From NCBI GenBank assembly GCA_964496595.1, contig CAZCAI010000128.1, positions 1-14,678 of the forward strand: a stretch of 14,678 nt of DNA. Reading direction: 5' to 3'. This DNA is from JAAAOZ01 sp964496595 (GTDB taxonomy: Bacteria > Chloroflexota > Anaerolineae > B4-G1 > SLSP01). Below, in pieces: positions 14,594-14,678 of this stretch (its first letter is position 1; each line of letters begins with the position of its first letter). The position numbers were made by a program, and so were the translations under genes. Under the pieces are notes generated by a model. The model searched no databases. It saw nothing but the letters and a program-made list of their open reading frames with translations, and was not told where the DNA came from.

Positions 14594-14678
14594 GTTTTCT
14601 AAAAGTGTCAGATAGCTAGAAGGGCAATAGCGCAAAAGTAACCCCGTTTTCTTCGCTGGTAGATGATTTATAATCAGC

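Larger units (their letters stand above)
14134..14678. other. AT-rich non-coding tail with nested inverted repeats
   Basis: No gene is supported in these 545 bases. Base composition drops sharply after the RT stop. Short open frames on the minus strand correspond to repeat sequence and carry no recognisable domain. The region is built of CCGTG/CACGG-containing repeats and nested inverted repeats, listed separately. No cas1, cas2, cas6 or CRISPR array is visible here. Confidence 0.75.

Noticed and set aside
14555..14595. Closely spaced ATCCGTG units as a CRISPR array
   Set aside because: The units are about seven bases with gaps of only a few bases. There are no 25-40 base repeats and no spacers.
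14183..14635. Short minus-strand open frames in the tail
   Set aside because: They translate CCGTG-type repeats and inverted repeats, have no plausible ribosome binding sites or domains, and resemble the spurious frames such repeats always give.

Overview
This window most likely comes from a member of the Chloroflexota (Anaerolineae or a related class). The clues are a secreted DUF11-repeat protein ending in the YLPLVVRN-type C-terminus common in that phylum, strong GGAGG ribosome binding sites, and short multi-hairpin intergenic elements. The phylum call is an inference from these features, not from a marker gene.

Layout. Bases 1-266 hold an intergenic repeat end and a very strong hairpin that probably terminates the first gene. 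Bases 267-3098 (minus strand) encode a large secreted DUF11-repeat surface protein. Bases 3099-3776 contain no convincing gene, but do contain a multi-hairpin element with inverted ends and a good sigma70-type promoter firing rightward. Bases 3777-11799 are a tight six-gene type III CRISPR effector operon: cmr1, a cmr6-like RAMP, a large Csx11/Cas10-like subunit, cmr4, a cmr5-like small subunit and a Cas5/Cmr3-position RAMP. Bases 11837-12018 are a MITE-like insertion with 22-bp imperfect inverted ends and a perfect 8-bp target duplication. Bases 12046-14133 are a two-gene unit: a two-helix membrane protein of unknown function and a stand-alone reverse transcriptase. Bases 14134-14678 are AT-rich, non-coding and full of nested inverted repeats.

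How the genes work together. Cmr4 (Cas7) keeps the aspartate that cuts target RNA. The Cas10-like subunit has HN where the HD nuclease motif should be, and no GGDD cyclase motif. The complex should therefore be a crRNA-guided RNA slicer that neither makes cyclic oligoadenylate nor cuts DNA through HD. This fits subtype III-C, and no CARF effector is present in the window. There is no cas6, cas1, cas2 or CRISPR array here, so crRNAs must come from elsewhere.

The most interesting points are these. (1) Base composition jumps from the low/mid 40s-50s to about 70% G+C inside the cas10 gene near base 7010, as if the operon were a recombinant of two lineages. (2) Removing the MITE and one target duplication leaves only 56 bp between the last cas gene and the membrane-protein gene, so the membrane protein and RT probably belonged to the CRISPR operon. 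(3) The membrane protein plus RT, without Cas1 in view, is a possible undescribed accessory module.
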